This document shows positions 36,216 to 45,977 of a stretch of DNA of 64,000 nt, one piece after another; the stretch's first letter is position 1; each line of letters opens with the position of its first letter. The translations under genes were made by a program, and so were the position numbers. The notes beneath the pieces are model-generated. The model was not told the DNA's origin and made no database searches. It saw only the letters and a list, made by a program, of their open reading frames with translations. Source of the stretch: Fictibacillus arsenicus (GTDB taxonomy: Bacteria; Bacillota; Bacilli; Bacillales; Fictibacillaceae); assembly GCF_001642935.1 (NCBI RefSeq), contig NZ_CP016761.1:3596001-3660000 (forward strand). Direction: 5' to 3'.

Positions 36216-36845
36216 CTACATTCCTTTTGGATCAGCCCCACTTTCTATATTTACTGCTTTCGTCACTTTTACAATCCAAAACAGCGACAAACTCACCCCA
36301 AAACAGAGAAGTATATCTATACGTACATAATAGAGACCGATTAAAAGCAACAATCCGATACAAGTTAAAGCCGTTCTTCCCCACTGCTGCATCCCCAATC
36401 TAAGTCCTTTCTGCACAGCAAATTTCAACGTTGCATCAGGCTCACTATAGATCGGCAGCACATACAGCAGCAAGATCAAAACGGCCAGGATGACACTCAT
36501 CAAAAACCCGATCCCCACACTTGCTACAAGCGGGCTTTGCTTTGCAAAGAAAAAGAAGTCCATGTATGCAACCAGCGCGAACACGACCAGAATCGCGTTC
36601 AATTTTTGCGCCTTTTTTAAGTGCTTCCAATATAAACTCCCGTATTGCTTTACGGAACGCACAGGAGTTTTTTGGTGCAGCCAGCTTTTCAAAATATAGA
36701 TTACGGTTAATGTCGCAGGCAGCCAACCAAATATACCAAGCCCAATAACCGTTAAAGCTATCCATAATAGATTCAGCGCTAATAGTCTTATAAACCAATC
36801 GGCAAATACATATACGTATGACATTATTTTTGAGAACACACTCAT
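36216..36845 (-). CDS. YesL-family membrane protein (DUF624)
   Basis: 209 residues with about five hydrophobic helices (ALNLLWIALTVIGLGIFGWLP near the start, then AILVVFALVAYMDFFFF, VGIGFLMSVILAVLILLLYV and two near the C-terminus). The N-terminal FADWFIRLLALNLLW and ATLTVIYILKSWLHQK segments match YesL proteins, which lie in Bacillus loci for pectin and other plant glycans and usually accompany ABC sugar importers. Their job is not settled; assistance to transporter assembly has been suggested. Last gene of the heparinase operon; it overlaps the previous stop codon by one base. Confidence 0.82.
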   Translation of the reverse strand: MSVFSKIMSYVYVFADWFIRLLALNLLWIALTVIGLGIFGWLPATLTVIYILKSWLHQKTPVRSVKQYGSLYWKHLKKAQKLNAILVVFALVAYMDFFFFAKQSPLVASVGIGFLMSVILAVLILLLYVLPIYSEPDATLKFAVQKGLRLGMQQWGRTALTCIGLLLLIGLYYVRIDILLCFGVSLSLFWIVKVTKAVNIESGADPKGM

Positions 36846-37702
36846 TACTCCTCTGCTGAAACTTTCTCCAACTGTGTTAATAATCTTTTCACATATTCGT
36901 AATCTTGTTTGACTCGATCAAACGGCGGCAATGGTGCGTGACACTCCAATGTCACCCAGCCGTTATATTGCTGTTCAATTAATGCTCGGAAAACTGGGGT
37001 ATGATCTACCTCTCCGCTCTCAAGCATCGACTGAACAAAATATTCTGTTCCTCTATTTGTTTTGCTTAAAAAACTGCCTGGCTCTCCTAGGCGTCCGGTC
37101 CGTCTCTCACCTTTTACGTGAACATAATAAAGCTTAGAACCTAATCGTTTAATCGACTCTGCTCCATAATCAGCACGCGAGATAAACATATTTCCGGCAT
37201 CATGAACGAAACCGACATTATCCATGTAAAGATAGCTTAAGAGTTTCAAGGCGTCTTTAGAGCTTTCTACTAACGTGCCATTACCTAACTCAATTACAAT
37301 TTTCTTATTTACTAGTTTTGCTTTATACGCACATTGATTTACCCATTGTGCGGCTTGTTTATAATCATCTTCATCCGCTAGAAAAGCGTTAGGGCCACCC
37401 ACTTGCACCCTGATATAATCTGCATTTAAGTGTACAGAAGCTTCTAGTATGCTATCAAATTCTCTCTCCTCTTCTTCATCTCCTCTATTTCCGCCCATAT
37501 ATCCTGACAAATTGGGAATCTCGAGTTCTAATTCTTTGGCAAGACTACCTATTCTGCGAAAGTCTTGCTCTGTCCATTCCATATGAAAATGAGGGGGACG
37601 GCAGTTGATCTCTAAGCCGTCCAGCCCTAATTGTTTTACCATCTTCAACGTTTCTTCGAGTGAATAGTCCCAGAATATTTTACTAGACGCTGCAAACTTC
37701 AT
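36845..37702 (-). CDS. sugar phosphate isomerase/epimerase (TIM barrel, AP-endonuclease 2 family)
   Basis: 285-residue TIM-barrel protein. KFAASSKIFWDYSLEETL and LGLDGLEINCRPPHFHMEW open the barrel, metal ligand candidates are in VIELGNGTLV, VGFVHDAGNMFI, YYVHVKGERR and WVTLECHAPLPPFD near the C-terminus. Such enzymes isomerise keto sugars or inositol derivatives. Its gene overlaps the aminotransferase gene by 4 bases (ATGA), so the two steps are probably consecutive or act on the same intermediate. There is no signal peptide, so it is cytoplasmic. Confidence 0.82.
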   Translation of the reverse strand: MKFAASSKIFWDYSLEETLKMVKQLGLDGLEINCRPPHFHMEWTEQDFRRIGSLAKELELEIPNLSGYMGGNRGDEEEEREFDSILEASVHLNADYIRVQVGGPNAFLADEDDYKQAAQWVNQCAYKAKLVNKKIVIELGNGTLVESSKDALKLLSYLYMDNVGFVHDAGNMFISRADYGAESIKRLGSKLYYVHVKGERRTGRLGEPGSFLSKTNRGTEYFVQSMLESGEVDHTPVFRALIEQQYNGWVTLECHAPLPPFDRVKQDYEYVKRLLTQLEKVSAEE

Positions 37703-38949
37703 ACGTTCAACCTCTTTCTCATCAAAAAGTATGTTGCGACTTTCTTAATCGCCTCACACGTTTCCTCTAAATCAGTATCCGTATAAAACTCGTTAATATT
37801 TAAACGCACGGCTGTCTTCAATACCATCTCAGCATTCAGACAGTCCCCTTCTTCATACGTTTCCTTAGTAAATTGAAAAGGCGTGTGCGAACCCGGATAA
37901 GCTTCTTTCTTTTGAAACATGGAAAGCTTGTAGATAACTTGCGGGATATATCCAGCACCATTAGGTATCCCTTCAGCCTCTAAGGCTTTTGAAAAGTCAT
38001 CCCGGGAACAGCCCAGCACCTCTTCATCTACCCTGAACATGTAAAACCAGAACGTACTGTAGCTTTCGTTTGAAATAGTTGCAGGGATAATTCCTTCAAT
38101 TCCACTCAACTTCTCCTGCAGCTTCATCCCATACTGATTCCTTTGTTCACAGATCCAATGAAGCTTCTTAAGCTGAGCGATCCCAACGGCTCCCTGAAGC
38201 TCCGTCATCCGGTAGTTAGGAGCTAAAAAAGAAATGTCTTTATCCACATCTGTTCCGAGACGCTGATAGTTTTTATCGGCAAAAGCATGTGCCTTCCTAT
38301 AATCATCCTCATTACCTGAGTTTACGGTAACAATCCCGCCATCGCCGGTCGAAATATGTTTAAAATCATTCGTGCTGAAACATCCGTAGTCACCAATTGT
38401 CCCTGTCAGCTTTCCTTTATAGGTGGCCAGATAGCTTTGAGCACAGTCTTCAATCACTATTAAGTTATACTTTTTCGCCAGCTCCATTATTCCGTCCATT
38501 TCACACGGATTGCCTGCCAAATGAACAACAATAATGGCTTTTGTTCGCGGTGTGATCTTCTTTTCAATCTCTTTCGCGGTCATGTTATAGCTGGTCGGAC
38601 AAACATCCGCAAACACAGGAACCGCATTTTGATACAGAATCCCGATAATCGTCCCTTGGTCCGTAATCGGGCTCGTAATGACTTCGTCGCCTTCTGTTAC
38701 TCCGGCTGCACCGAGCGCAACATGAATAGCTGCGGTTCCAGATGATGTTGCCACACTATATGGCACTCCATACATCTCATTAAAGGTATTTAAAAATGTC
38801 TTCACTTTATTGCCAAAGTGATAAAAAAGAGTATTTTGTTCAAGAGCCTCCATCACTTGAAGAGCTTCGTCCAAGCCAAAACGCTTTCCGCTTCCAAAAG
38901 GAGTTGTTTTAGTTTTTTTACCGCCATAAATAGCTAGTTCCGAATTCAT
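37699..38949 (-). CDS. DegT/DnrJ/EryC1/StrS-family aminotransferase-like protein
   Basis: 416 residues. PLP-dependent sugar aminotransferases of this family act on keto sugars; some members are dehydratases or lack activity. AVATSSGTAAIHVALGAAGV binds the cofactor, VIEDCAQSY carries the PLP Asp, and FSTNDFKHISTGDGGIV holds the Schiff-base Lys, so it looks active. ATG at 38949 lies 7 bases behind GGAGG. In a glycan degradation locus such a gene is unexpected: it may deaminate an amino sugar or act on a keto product of the lyase. It overlaps its downstream neighbour. Confidence 0.87.
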   Translation of the reverse strand: MNSELAIYGGKKTKTTPFGSGKRFGLDEALQVMEALEQNTLFYHFGNKVKTFLNTFNEMYGVPYSVATSSGTAAIHVALGAAGVTEGDEVITSPITDQGTIIGILYQNAVPVFADVCPTSYNMTAKEIEKKITPRTKAIIVVHLAGNPCEMDGIMELAKKYNLIVIEDCAQSYLATYKGKLTGTIGDYGCFSTNDFKHISTGDGGIVTVNSGNEDDYRKAHAFADKNYQRLGTDVDKDISFLAPNYRMTELQGAVGIAQLKKLHWICEQRNQYGMKLQEKLSGIEGIIPATISNESYSTFWFYMFRVDEEVLGCSRDDFSKALEAEGIPNGAGYIPQVIYKLSMFQKKEAYPGSHTPFQFTKETYEEGDCLNAEMVLKTAVRLNINEFYTDTDLEETCEAIKKVATYFLMRKRLNV

Positions 38950-38951
38950 GT

Positions 38952-40628
38952 TCACCCCTCCATTAACGCTTCGTTTCGAGGTATAGCATGGGTCGTTTTT
39001 AAACAATTCAAACCAAATTGAGTAACGGTATCAGCAGATTTTTCTGTGGTTGGGATAATAAAGACCATTTCATGTGACGTTTCTGGTCCATCTATAATGG
39101 GAGTAAGCGTGTCTGAAAGCCCCGTAATCTTTACCGATCGCTTTTCCCGCTCCCAGCTGTTTATCTCACATCCGGTCCAGAAAACAAATCCTTCTTTTTT
39201 AGCCGTATCCACTAGTTCAACAAAAGCTTCCCTGACAGCAGGCTGTGTGTATAGATGAATCTGGTGAAAGAGAAAATGAGCCACTCCCTTCACTTGCTTT
39301 ACCGCATTCAAAAACGGTTTAATTACGGAAGTATCTGCTAGCGCATGATGATTTATATCCTGCGTTAAAAATCCAACCTCCAGTACATCATAGTTCCTGT
39401 TTTGTTCATCTGCCCACGCCACCGGAAAAAACGGATGACACGTTCCGAAGAGCATGCCGATGTTCCCTTTCTTACTCGGTCCTCTGCTTTCATCACTTTG
39501 AATCCCGTTCTCTTCACACCATTTAAAAAACTCTCCCCAGCCTTCAAATCGCGTGTAGTGATTTTTATTTGAAATGACCTTTGTTTTTCCCGTCGCTTTT
39601 TTGAGCCACTTTAGCTGCCGTTTAAATTCTTCTGCACCCCATATTCCGTTATCCATCTGAAGCGCATTGTAATGAAGTGCAATTTCCTGACCGGCATCCA
39701 TCATTTCCGAATAAAGTTCAGGTGAATATCCCGGCTCTATCATGCACCAAGTTGCCCTCACGTCCGTTTGTTTAACTAAATCAAGCGTTGTATAAGCAGA
39801 TTGATCGTTATTCGTGTCGCTATCAAATGAAATCATTGCCATTTGGTCGACATCTTTCGGCCAATAGGCTTTAAACGGCAACGTTGATCCTTCTTGAAGC
39901 AGTTCTTTTACGAGTTGAGAGAAAAACGCTTCCTTCCACAGATCAGCATAAGGATGAGGGAAGTAAGGAACCCCTGTTTTTGTCTGAACGCGATCCCTTT
40001 CCCAATCCAACGAAAACTCATCGTCTGCTTTTAAAATCCCTTCATCTAAATTAGCTGTTCCATCTGGTGCGGGAACTCCATCTTTTGTAACGGGGTTCAA
40101 ACCTTGCTGCAAGGTAACAACCGTAGTTGGAATATCTACAGCCCACCTGCAAAATTTCCCCGTGCCATACGTAAAAGTTTGATAAAGCGAAGAACCGTTT
40201 TCTTCAATCTGCCCAATGGACTTTAGAGCACCTTCACCGTGCCAAGGAACACTGTTGAAAAAGCGAAGGGGAACTTGATCTGTCCCCTTAGCTTCAACAC
40301 GCGCATATCCTTGTTTTAAAAACTCTGCTCCCCTCATCCCAAACTCACCAGCTAGTGTGTTCAGACCAGCAAAAGAAATAAGTGTACCGCCTTGCTTCAT
40401 AAACGTTTTTAAATCGTTTATCTTTGACTCGGACTCTTCACAAACGGCAGCAATGATACAATCGTATTTCAGCATTTCGTTCTCATCTACTGTATTAATC
40501 CACTCGTAGGGTGCACCTATATGATCTAAAATCTCACCCACATAAATCCCAAAAATATTCTCTCCACGATCCCAAAGCATATGTGCCGCTTCAGAATCTA
40601 GCAATATACCGACTCTTGCCATCCTCAT
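38952..40628 (-). CDS. two-domain protein: glutamine-amidotransferase-like fold plus polysaccharide deacetylase-like domain
   Basis: 558 residues without a signal peptide. The N-terminal 190 residues (ARVGILLDSEAAHMLWDRG, IIAAVCEESESKINDLKTF, GGTLISFAGL) read as a class I amidotransferase-like or beta-galactosidase trimerisation-like fold. The second part resembles NodB barrels: MAMISFDSDTNND (catalytic Asp region), then IALHYNALQMDN and a late WTGCEINSW. Metal-binding His residues are not in the classical SHTxxH form, so catalysis is uncertain. ATG at 40628, 8 bases behind AAAGGGG. Neighbours suggest work on a lyase product. Confidence 0.65.
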   Translation of the reverse strand: MRMARVGILLDSEAAHMLWDRGENIFGIYVGEILDHIGAPYEWINTVDENEMLKYDCIIAAVCEESESKINDLKTFMKQGGTLISFAGLNTLAGEFGMRGAEFLKQGYARVEAKGTDQVPLRFFNSVPWHGEGALKSIGQIEENGSSLYQTFTYGTGKFCRWAVDIPTTVVTLQQGLNPVTKDGVPAPDGTANLDEGILKADDEFSLDWERDRVQTKTGVPYFPHPYADLWKEAFFSQLVKELLQEGSTLPFKAYWPKDVDQMAMISFDSDTNNDQSAYTTLDLVKQTDVRATWCMIEPGYSPELYSEMMDAGQEIALHYNALQMDNGIWGAEEFKRQLKWLKKATGKTKVISNKNHYTRFEGWGEFFKWCEENGIQSDESRGPSKKGNIGMLFGTCHPFFPVAWADEQNRNYDVLEVGFLTQDINHHALADTSVIKPFLNAVKQVKGVAHFLFHQIHLYTQPAVREAFVELVDTAKKEGFVFWTGCEINSWEREKRSVKITGLSDTLTPIIDGPETSHEMVFIIPTTEKSADTVTQFGLNCLKTTHAIPRNEALMEG

Positions 40629-40641
40629 ATGAAAAACCCCT

Positions 40642-43278
40642 TTACTCTGTGACTGTAATCTTGCAAACTGCGCTATACTCCCCGTCTTCTGTTGTAATCG
40701 TAATGTTTGCTGTTCCCGGATTTAACGCTTTTACATTTCCAACTCCGTCAACCGATGCAACGTTACTATTATCAGAGGACCATGAAACTTTTTTATTCGT
40801 TGCGATTTCCGGATAAACAACAGCATTAAGCTTTACCGATTCACCCGCTTTTAATGAAACTTCATCTGTGGCAAGCTCCACATGGGTAACCGAAACCGTC
40901 GGATCGTTCACCGTATAACGAATCAGGTGGCTCTTTTCCTTCATATAAAAGTTGCCTAATTTATCTTGCGCAAGTCCGCCGATTGCTCCTGAATGAAGTT
41001 CTGTGATCTCTTTTGTTTCTGAATCGATCCAGAAGAAATGACCATCAATAGTTGTGTACATTTTTTGATCTTTTTCCGACCAAACCATTTGGGCATCACC
41101 CCATCTTGCACCGTTTATATCAAATTTTTCATCCGAGTAGACAACCTCTTTTGTATCTGTGTCAAAGATAAACAGATTCCCATCTGCCCAGCCCCAAATG
41201 TTGCCGTCTGGTCCTTTTTTTAGGGCAGTAATGGACTGTGCACCTGGAACAGGAACGAGCTCTAGCGTTTTTTGTTTAGAAGCAACATCATATAAAAATA
41301 ACTTTGCTTCTGTCTCTGAAGGATCTTGACCAAGACCTCCGCGAATCGTTGTACCGCCATAAACAACACCATTACTGTAAGCTAACGAAACAACTGATTG
41401 GTCTTGAACAATGTTTCTGTGCGTTTCTACTGTTTTTGTTTCTGTATCATAAACCGTTAGAGCACCGCCAAGCTTTCCATAGTCAGGAATGGTTCCAATA
41501 AATAATTTGTTCTCCTCTTCTACTCCTAACATGGCATATGGACGGTCCTGTTCGGTTGCCTTTAAATCAAACAGCAAGACAGGGTTTACGTTTCTTTTCC
41601 ACGGTTTTGTTGTGTCATGTTCATAAATCTTTGCGCCAGGATAAACGCCGTAATAGATTTTATTGCCAATTGATGTTATTCCTTCTGACTGCCCAACACC
41701 TGAGAACTGCTCTTTCGTATTGGATTCAGGGTTGTAGATAGATACGCCTCCTGATAAGAAACCTGAACTATATATGTTTCCATCTGGCCCTGCAAAAATA
41801 GACTTGATTTCTGTCGGCTGGCGCAGCAATGGCAGTTTTGACACTTGCAGCTTTTTTGTCTCCAGATTGTACTTGATATACGTCCCGTTGTAGTTCCCAG
41901 CCAGTGCTGATAACGAATAGCCTGGGAATTCAGGATCGCCATAGTTAAGCATTCCGAATCCAACGATATTCTCTCCTAAACTAATTCCAGTATCGCCCGT
42001 TTCTTTTGTTTGAATGTTATAAGTAAGCAACTTTCCGCCAAATGTGTAGTAGATCGTCTCATTGTCGGGTGCAAGTGGTGAAATTCCTCTCGAGTGGGCA
42101 CTGAACGAACTGTCCACTTGCTCTGTTTCAAGGTCAATTACCAGCATCGGGTACGTACTGTTTTCCACTCTCGCAAAAAGTTTTCCACCTGCAATATTCA
42201 TGTCATAAACAGATTTGGCAGTGGCATATTCTGCGGGCAGAATATCTGTTTTTTCTTGAGTATTCAAGTTAAACTTAATCAAATGTGCGTGCGATCCAAT
42301 TCCGGCATACACCGTATTCGTTTCAGCGTTGTACTCGATGCTTCTAACGTACTCTTCACCTTCTATCATCGAACCGTAGTTGGTTATCCCTTTTGCAGGG
42401 TCATACTCAAATACTTTTGCACGAGGGTACGTACCCCCATAGATTTTTCCGTCCTTGCCTGGCTTGAGATCCCAGATTACAGTTTCGTTCGGGATGGCTT
42501 GCCCCAGGTCAACAACCGTTTTTGCTGCTGGATCATACTCGTATAAATGTCCCTGAGAATAAGACCCGACATACACTTTTCCGTTATCAGCTACTGTAAT
42601 AGCCCATGCCCCAGCTGCACCTGGCAAGTCATACACTTCCAATGACTCTTTCGTCTCTGCATCCAACACCTGCAGTTTTGCGGGTTCTCCAACGACAACC
42701 GTATAAATTCGATGTTCACCGTTCTCTGTAGTTACAATTGAGCCTTCCATGACTGTCAGGTTTGAGATTTGTACAGCTAAATCCTCAATCTTTGTTTCAA
42801 CATTTACTTTGTTTACAGCTTCTGTAATGACATTGCCATCCTTGCTAATGAGCTGAAAACGAACGGAGTATTGACCTTCCTTTGAAAACTTCAGCGTACC
42901 GTTATGTTTATATTCAAAGTCGCTTGGAAGATCTAACGAATCTACTGTTCCTTTATTTAAAACCGATTCTGGCTTCCCTTCTTCAAGTTCATAGCGGAAC
43001 AAAACATCTCCTGGTCCCGAAACTTTTTCAAAAACGAGTTTGGTACCTTCATAGCCTTTTTTTCTATTAACGGTTTCTATTTTTAAAGTCCCTTCGAGAT
43101 AGCTTCCTACTTGAACCGTTTCTGGAAAATCAAATTTCATCTCATATTCAGAGTGATTTCTTTTTGTAGTTTCAGCGTTTTCTTCTCCCCACACAGATAA
43201 CGGCATGGACATTGTAAAGGTAGATAAGAATAGAACAAAAGCAAGTAAAGTAATGATAGGCCGGTTTTTCCAATACAT
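40642..43278 (-). CDS. secreted beta-propeller protein with C-terminal bacterial Ig-like (Big_2) domain
   Basis: 878 residues, exported: the N-terminal RPIITLLAFVLFLSTFTMS followed by an Ala-X-Glu-rich junction is a signal peptide. About residues 45-170 form an Ig-like beta domain. Then come repeated blades, such as YDLPGAAGAWAITVADNGKV and VWDLKPGKDGKIYGGTYPRA, typical of a WD40/NHL-like beta-propeller. The last 85 residues are a Big_2 domain (VELATDEVSLKAGESVKLNA, NSNVASVDGVGNVKALNPGT). It probably binds or presents a glycan at the cell surface. A related propeller without signal is encoded at 48396-50174. Confidence 0.8.
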   Translation of the reverse strand: MYWKNRPIITLLAFVLFLSTFTMSMPLSVWGEENAETTKRNHSEYEMKFDFPETVQVGSYLEGTLKIETVNRKKGYEGTKLVFEKVSGPGDVLFRYELEEGKPESVLNKGTVDSLDLPSDFEYKHNGTLKFSKEGQYSVRFQLISKDGNVITEAVNKVNVETKIEDLAVQISNLTVMEGSIVTTENGEHRIYTVVVGEPAKLQVLDAETKESLEVYDLPGAAGAWAITVADNGKVYVGSYSQGHLYEYDPAAKTVVDLGQAIPNETVIWDLKPGKDGKIYGGTYPRAKVFEYDPAKGITNYGSMIEGEEYVRSIEYNAETNTVYAGIGSHAHLIKFNLNTQEKTDILPAEYATAKSVYDMNIAGGKLFARVENSTYPMLVIDLETEQVDSSFSAHSRGISPLAPDNETIYYTFGGKLLTYNIQTKETGDTGISLGENIVGFGMLNYGDPEFPGYSLSALAGNYNGTYIKYNLETKKLQVSKLPLLRQPTEIKSIFAGPDGNIYSSGFLSGGVSIYNPESNTKEQFSGVGQSEGITSIGNKIYYGVYPGAKIYEHDTTKPWKRNVNPVLLFDLKATEQDRPYAMLGVEEENKLFIGTIPDYGKLGGALTVYDTETKTVETHRNIVQDQSVVSLAYSNGVVYGGTTIRGGLGQDPSETEAKLFLYDVASKQKTLELVPVPGAQSITALKKGPDGNIWGWADGNLFIFDTDTKEVVYSDEKFDINGARWGDAQMVWSEKDQKMYTTIDGHFFWIDSETKEITELHSGAIGGLAQDKLGNFYMKEKSHLIRYTVNDPTVSVTHVELATDEVSLKAGESVKLNAVVYPEIATNKKVSWSSDNSNVASVDGVGNVKALNPGTANITITTEDGEYSAVCKITVTE

Positions 43279-43290
43279 GTTTAAATCCTC

Positions 43291-45894
43291 CTATATTCTT
43301 AACTGAATTTGGTGTTCTCCTTTATCAATCACAAGACGCAGTTCAGACGAATTCTTAACATCAATCAAACTTTCGTTTACCTTCACCGATTGCACTGTCC
43401 CCTTAGCCGCTAGGTAGATCTGCTGCTGCGTGCCTGAAGAAATCCAAATGGTATGAAGATCTCCATCTTTTTCAATGGCAAATGAACAAGCTTCTTTAGA
43501 GACAAGCCAAATTTCATTGTTTAATAAATAACTGCCGTTAATACACCCCCATCTGTTTTTGTTTTGATAGAAATAATGCGCATCCGTATAATCTTTACCA
43601 ACATTTAAACGGCTGTTTAATAGATTAATAACAAGCGTGTTTGTTGAACGATCCTTCCAGTTTAAAATGATTAATTCATCAGTTCTCTTCACATGAGGTG
43701 GTGACTTTTCATTTTGAAATCTTACTAAGTCAGACAGTGGTTCCTTTTTTATAAAAAACTCAGCCATGCCCATATGGTAATTACTAGACTTATCGTTTTT
43801 CTCGATTACACGAAACGAAATCGTATTTTTCCCTTTTCTAAGCGGATGTTTTCCTAAATCATGAATAGCCCCATGCAATTCAAACTCGTAATACCCATCT
43901 ATTGTTGCGGCAATACTGCCATTCACCTCTATCTCATAAACCCCTTGCTTATGACTCAAATAAGGGCGGTAATAAAGAAAGTAATCCCCTTCACTATCAC
44001 AGGAAAAGGTAAACGAAATCTGATCTTCAATTTTCTGCGAATGAAAATAGACATAGGGATAGTTTGCTGCCCTTCTTTCCAACAGCCTGTCTGTCTTGCA
44101 TTTCACGGGCAGATTGATAAACGAACAAGTTCCCTCTTCTGCCTTTCCATATAAAGGGTTAATCCAAGATATCGTTGGTCCTTCCTGGCTTTTCACTGAG
44201 AGTTCAAGATACTTTCCATAGGACTCTGCACCTTCAAACTCCTTCAGTTCACTTGAGACTAACTTAGGATGTAAAAACTTGAGATCCAATCCATGATTCT
44301 CGCCATAAAGCCTATATGACACTTGGCTTTGTTCAATCCATTGACCTAACGAATGAAACAAATACGTAAGATTTTCGTTTTGATCGCTGACCACATCATC
44401 AATTACAAGATAGTTTGTCTTGTTGATGTGAAATATTTTTCGATTCCAAATCAAGGGGATTTCATATACATGCTCAGAAGAACCTTCTACATACTCAAAA
44501 AAAGAAGATAGCAAAGACTGTTTTATCGAGCTTTTTCCTAACGTGGTTTGCCCTTTTCCATTTACGAGCATGCAGTTATGACCGATAGTTTCAAGGGTAA
44601 AGTCACGTCTCGGTCCGGGGACATAATCTTGATAACCCGGATTTGTCAGTAGCCACTCCCCTGAAACGTTCACGGTAATATTATTTTGGTCAAGATGATT
44701 GTGATCTCGTTCAGAAGGACTCGATGTGAACCCAAGCATGTGGGTATGATCCTTCCAGCCAGATCGAAGAGCAGCCCACCCTATCGATGGGAATATTTTA
44801 GAGGTTGGAAAATCTTCTATATCATCTGGTGAAGCAGCATATTCATCTGCATTCTTCAAATAAAAAAGAACATCTTCAGACCAATAAGCATGCTTCCTTA
44901 AATAGTCATACAAAATTGGACTTTTACACGTATTGGATAAAAGCACAAGCAGACTGGTTACATCTAAATTGGTGTAGGAATCAGAAAAGTTAGCAAAAGT
45001 TGCTTGATTACCACATCCTTGAAAATAAAAAATTTGATTTAAAATATCGTTTGTTAAATAAGGATGGTGGATCAATGAATTGCCAGTAATCCGATAATTT
45101 GCATACAACGCCTTCACGATGTTATGAAGTGCGACCGTATCATAATGCAGTCCCTCTGATTCACGACGGTTGAGTTTCGCGTCTAAGTAGTTCGAAAAGT
45201 AACGCTCAGCTTCGTTCACATACACATCCATGTCTTCTTTTCGTCCCTTAAGACATAGAGCCCCAATCATCATAGCTGACATGCCGGCAACAAAGATGTT
45301 GTGCTGATCAGAGGCACCAAATAATTTAAGCAGTGGTTTCAATCCCTTTTCTTGGATCGAATCCTCTACAATGTTTTTTTCATCTGAAGATAGTTCGTGA
45401 TAAAGAAGATCGTACGAAAAAGAGACACACATCGTAATAATCGGAAGGCTCAGACTCCACAACGCACTTTTAGCAGGGAATTCAAACCATCTTTCAAACC
45501 GGCAGAGCGATAAAAGAATATCTTTAGCCTTTTCCAAGTATTCTTTTTGATTAGTAAGGCAGTATGCTTTTGTGAGTGTTTCTAGCCTTGTTTTAACATG
45601 AAGCGAAACTTGGGTCCAAAACGGATATTCTGTATATCCAGGGGGATCATCAAGGCTAAGAATATCGCTGATCTGAATCGGATAGTTCATCGTGATGATA
45701 GTAGGAGCGTTTGGATATGTAATCGTAAATCGATATTCGTTGCAGTATTGATTCGCTTCTTGGAAGAAGTTCTCCCCGATCGCTTGAAAATTTATATTCA
45801 TTCGATTCGGATCACTGCTCGTTAAACGATTCCTTATCGTGCAGAGTTCCTCATTCGTAAAAAACAACCTTGGACTTGAGAGCTGTTTGATCAT
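43291..45894 (-). CDS. heparinase II/III-family polysaccharide lyase-like protein
   Basis: 867 residues. An alpha/alpha barrel in the N-terminal half (AYCLTNQKEYLEKAKDILLS, FSYDLLYHELSSDEKN) and beta sheets in the second half. The heparinase II/III block is clear near residues 415-440: SSPSERDHNHLDQNNITV, with the His pair expected for metal binding or catalysis, then GEWLLTNPGYQDYVPG. There is no signal peptide, so it should cleave imported oligosaccharides. The substrate class, uronate-containing glycan, is inference from family. ATG at 45894 lies behind AAGGAGGTG. Confidence 0.82.
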   Translation of the reverse strand: MIKQLSSPRLFFTNEELCTIRNRLTSSDPNRMNINFQAIGENFFQEANQYCNEYRFTITYPNAPTIITMNYPIQISDILSLDDPPGYTEYPFWTQVSLHVKTRLETLTKAYCLTNQKEYLEKAKDILLSLCRFERWFEFPAKSALWSLSLPIITMCVSFSYDLLYHELSSDEKNIVEDSIQEKGLKPLLKLFGASDQHNIFVAGMSAMMIGALCLKGRKEDMDVYVNEAERYFSNYLDAKLNRRESEGLHYDTVALHNIVKALYANYRITGNSLIHHPYLTNDILNQIFYFQGCGNQATFANFSDSYTNLDVTSLLVLLSNTCKSPILYDYLRKHAYWSEDVLFYLKNADEYAASPDDIEDFPTSKIFPSIGWAALRSGWKDHTHMLGFTSSPSERDHNHLDQNNITVNVSGEWLLTNPGYQDYVPGPRRDFTLETIGHNCMLVNGKGQTTLGKSSIKQSLLSSFFEYVEGSSEHVYEIPLIWNRKIFHINKTNYLVIDDVVSDQNENLTYLFHSLGQWIEQSQVSYRLYGENHGLDLKFLHPKLVSSELKEFEGAESYGKYLELSVKSQEGPTISWINPLYGKAEEGTCSFINLPVKCKTDRLLERRAANYPYVYFHSQKIEDQISFTFSCDSEGDYFLYYRPYLSHKQGVYEIEVNGSIAATIDGYYEFELHGAIHDLGKHPLRKGKNTISFRVIEKNDKSSNYHMGMAEFFIKKEPLSDLVRFQNEKSPPHVKRTDELIILNWKDRSTNTLVINLLNSRLNVGKDYTDAHYFYQNKNRWGCINGSYLLNNEIWLVSKEACSFAIEKDGDLHTIWISSGTQQQIYLAAKGTVQSVKVNESLIDVKNSSELRLVIDKGEHQIQLRI

Positions 45895-45945
45895 GTAACA
45901 CACCTCCTTGTAGACGTGTATTTTACTTGTATGCGAAAAAGTATA

Positions 45946-45977
45946 GAAAAAAGGCAATGAAGGGGGAACATTGCCTT
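45946..45977 (-). terminator. terminator of the GntR-fusion gene
   Basis: AAGGCAATG (45951-45959) pairs with CATTGCCTT (45969-45977); on the minus strand a T-run follows. It overlaps the stop codon of the regulator gene and separates it from the heparinase operon. Confidence 0.88.

Noticed and set aside
40262-40290. GGGGAACTTGATCTGTCCCC inside the deacetylase-like gene as a further palindrome copy
   Set aside because: Only the outer bases match, it lies in coding sequence, and the central GACAGACCC is missing.
43861-44154. Long plus-strand frames opposite the heparinase, propeller and other large minus-strand genes
   Set aside because: Shadows of genes with clear family motifs; none has a ribosome site with family-like sequence.
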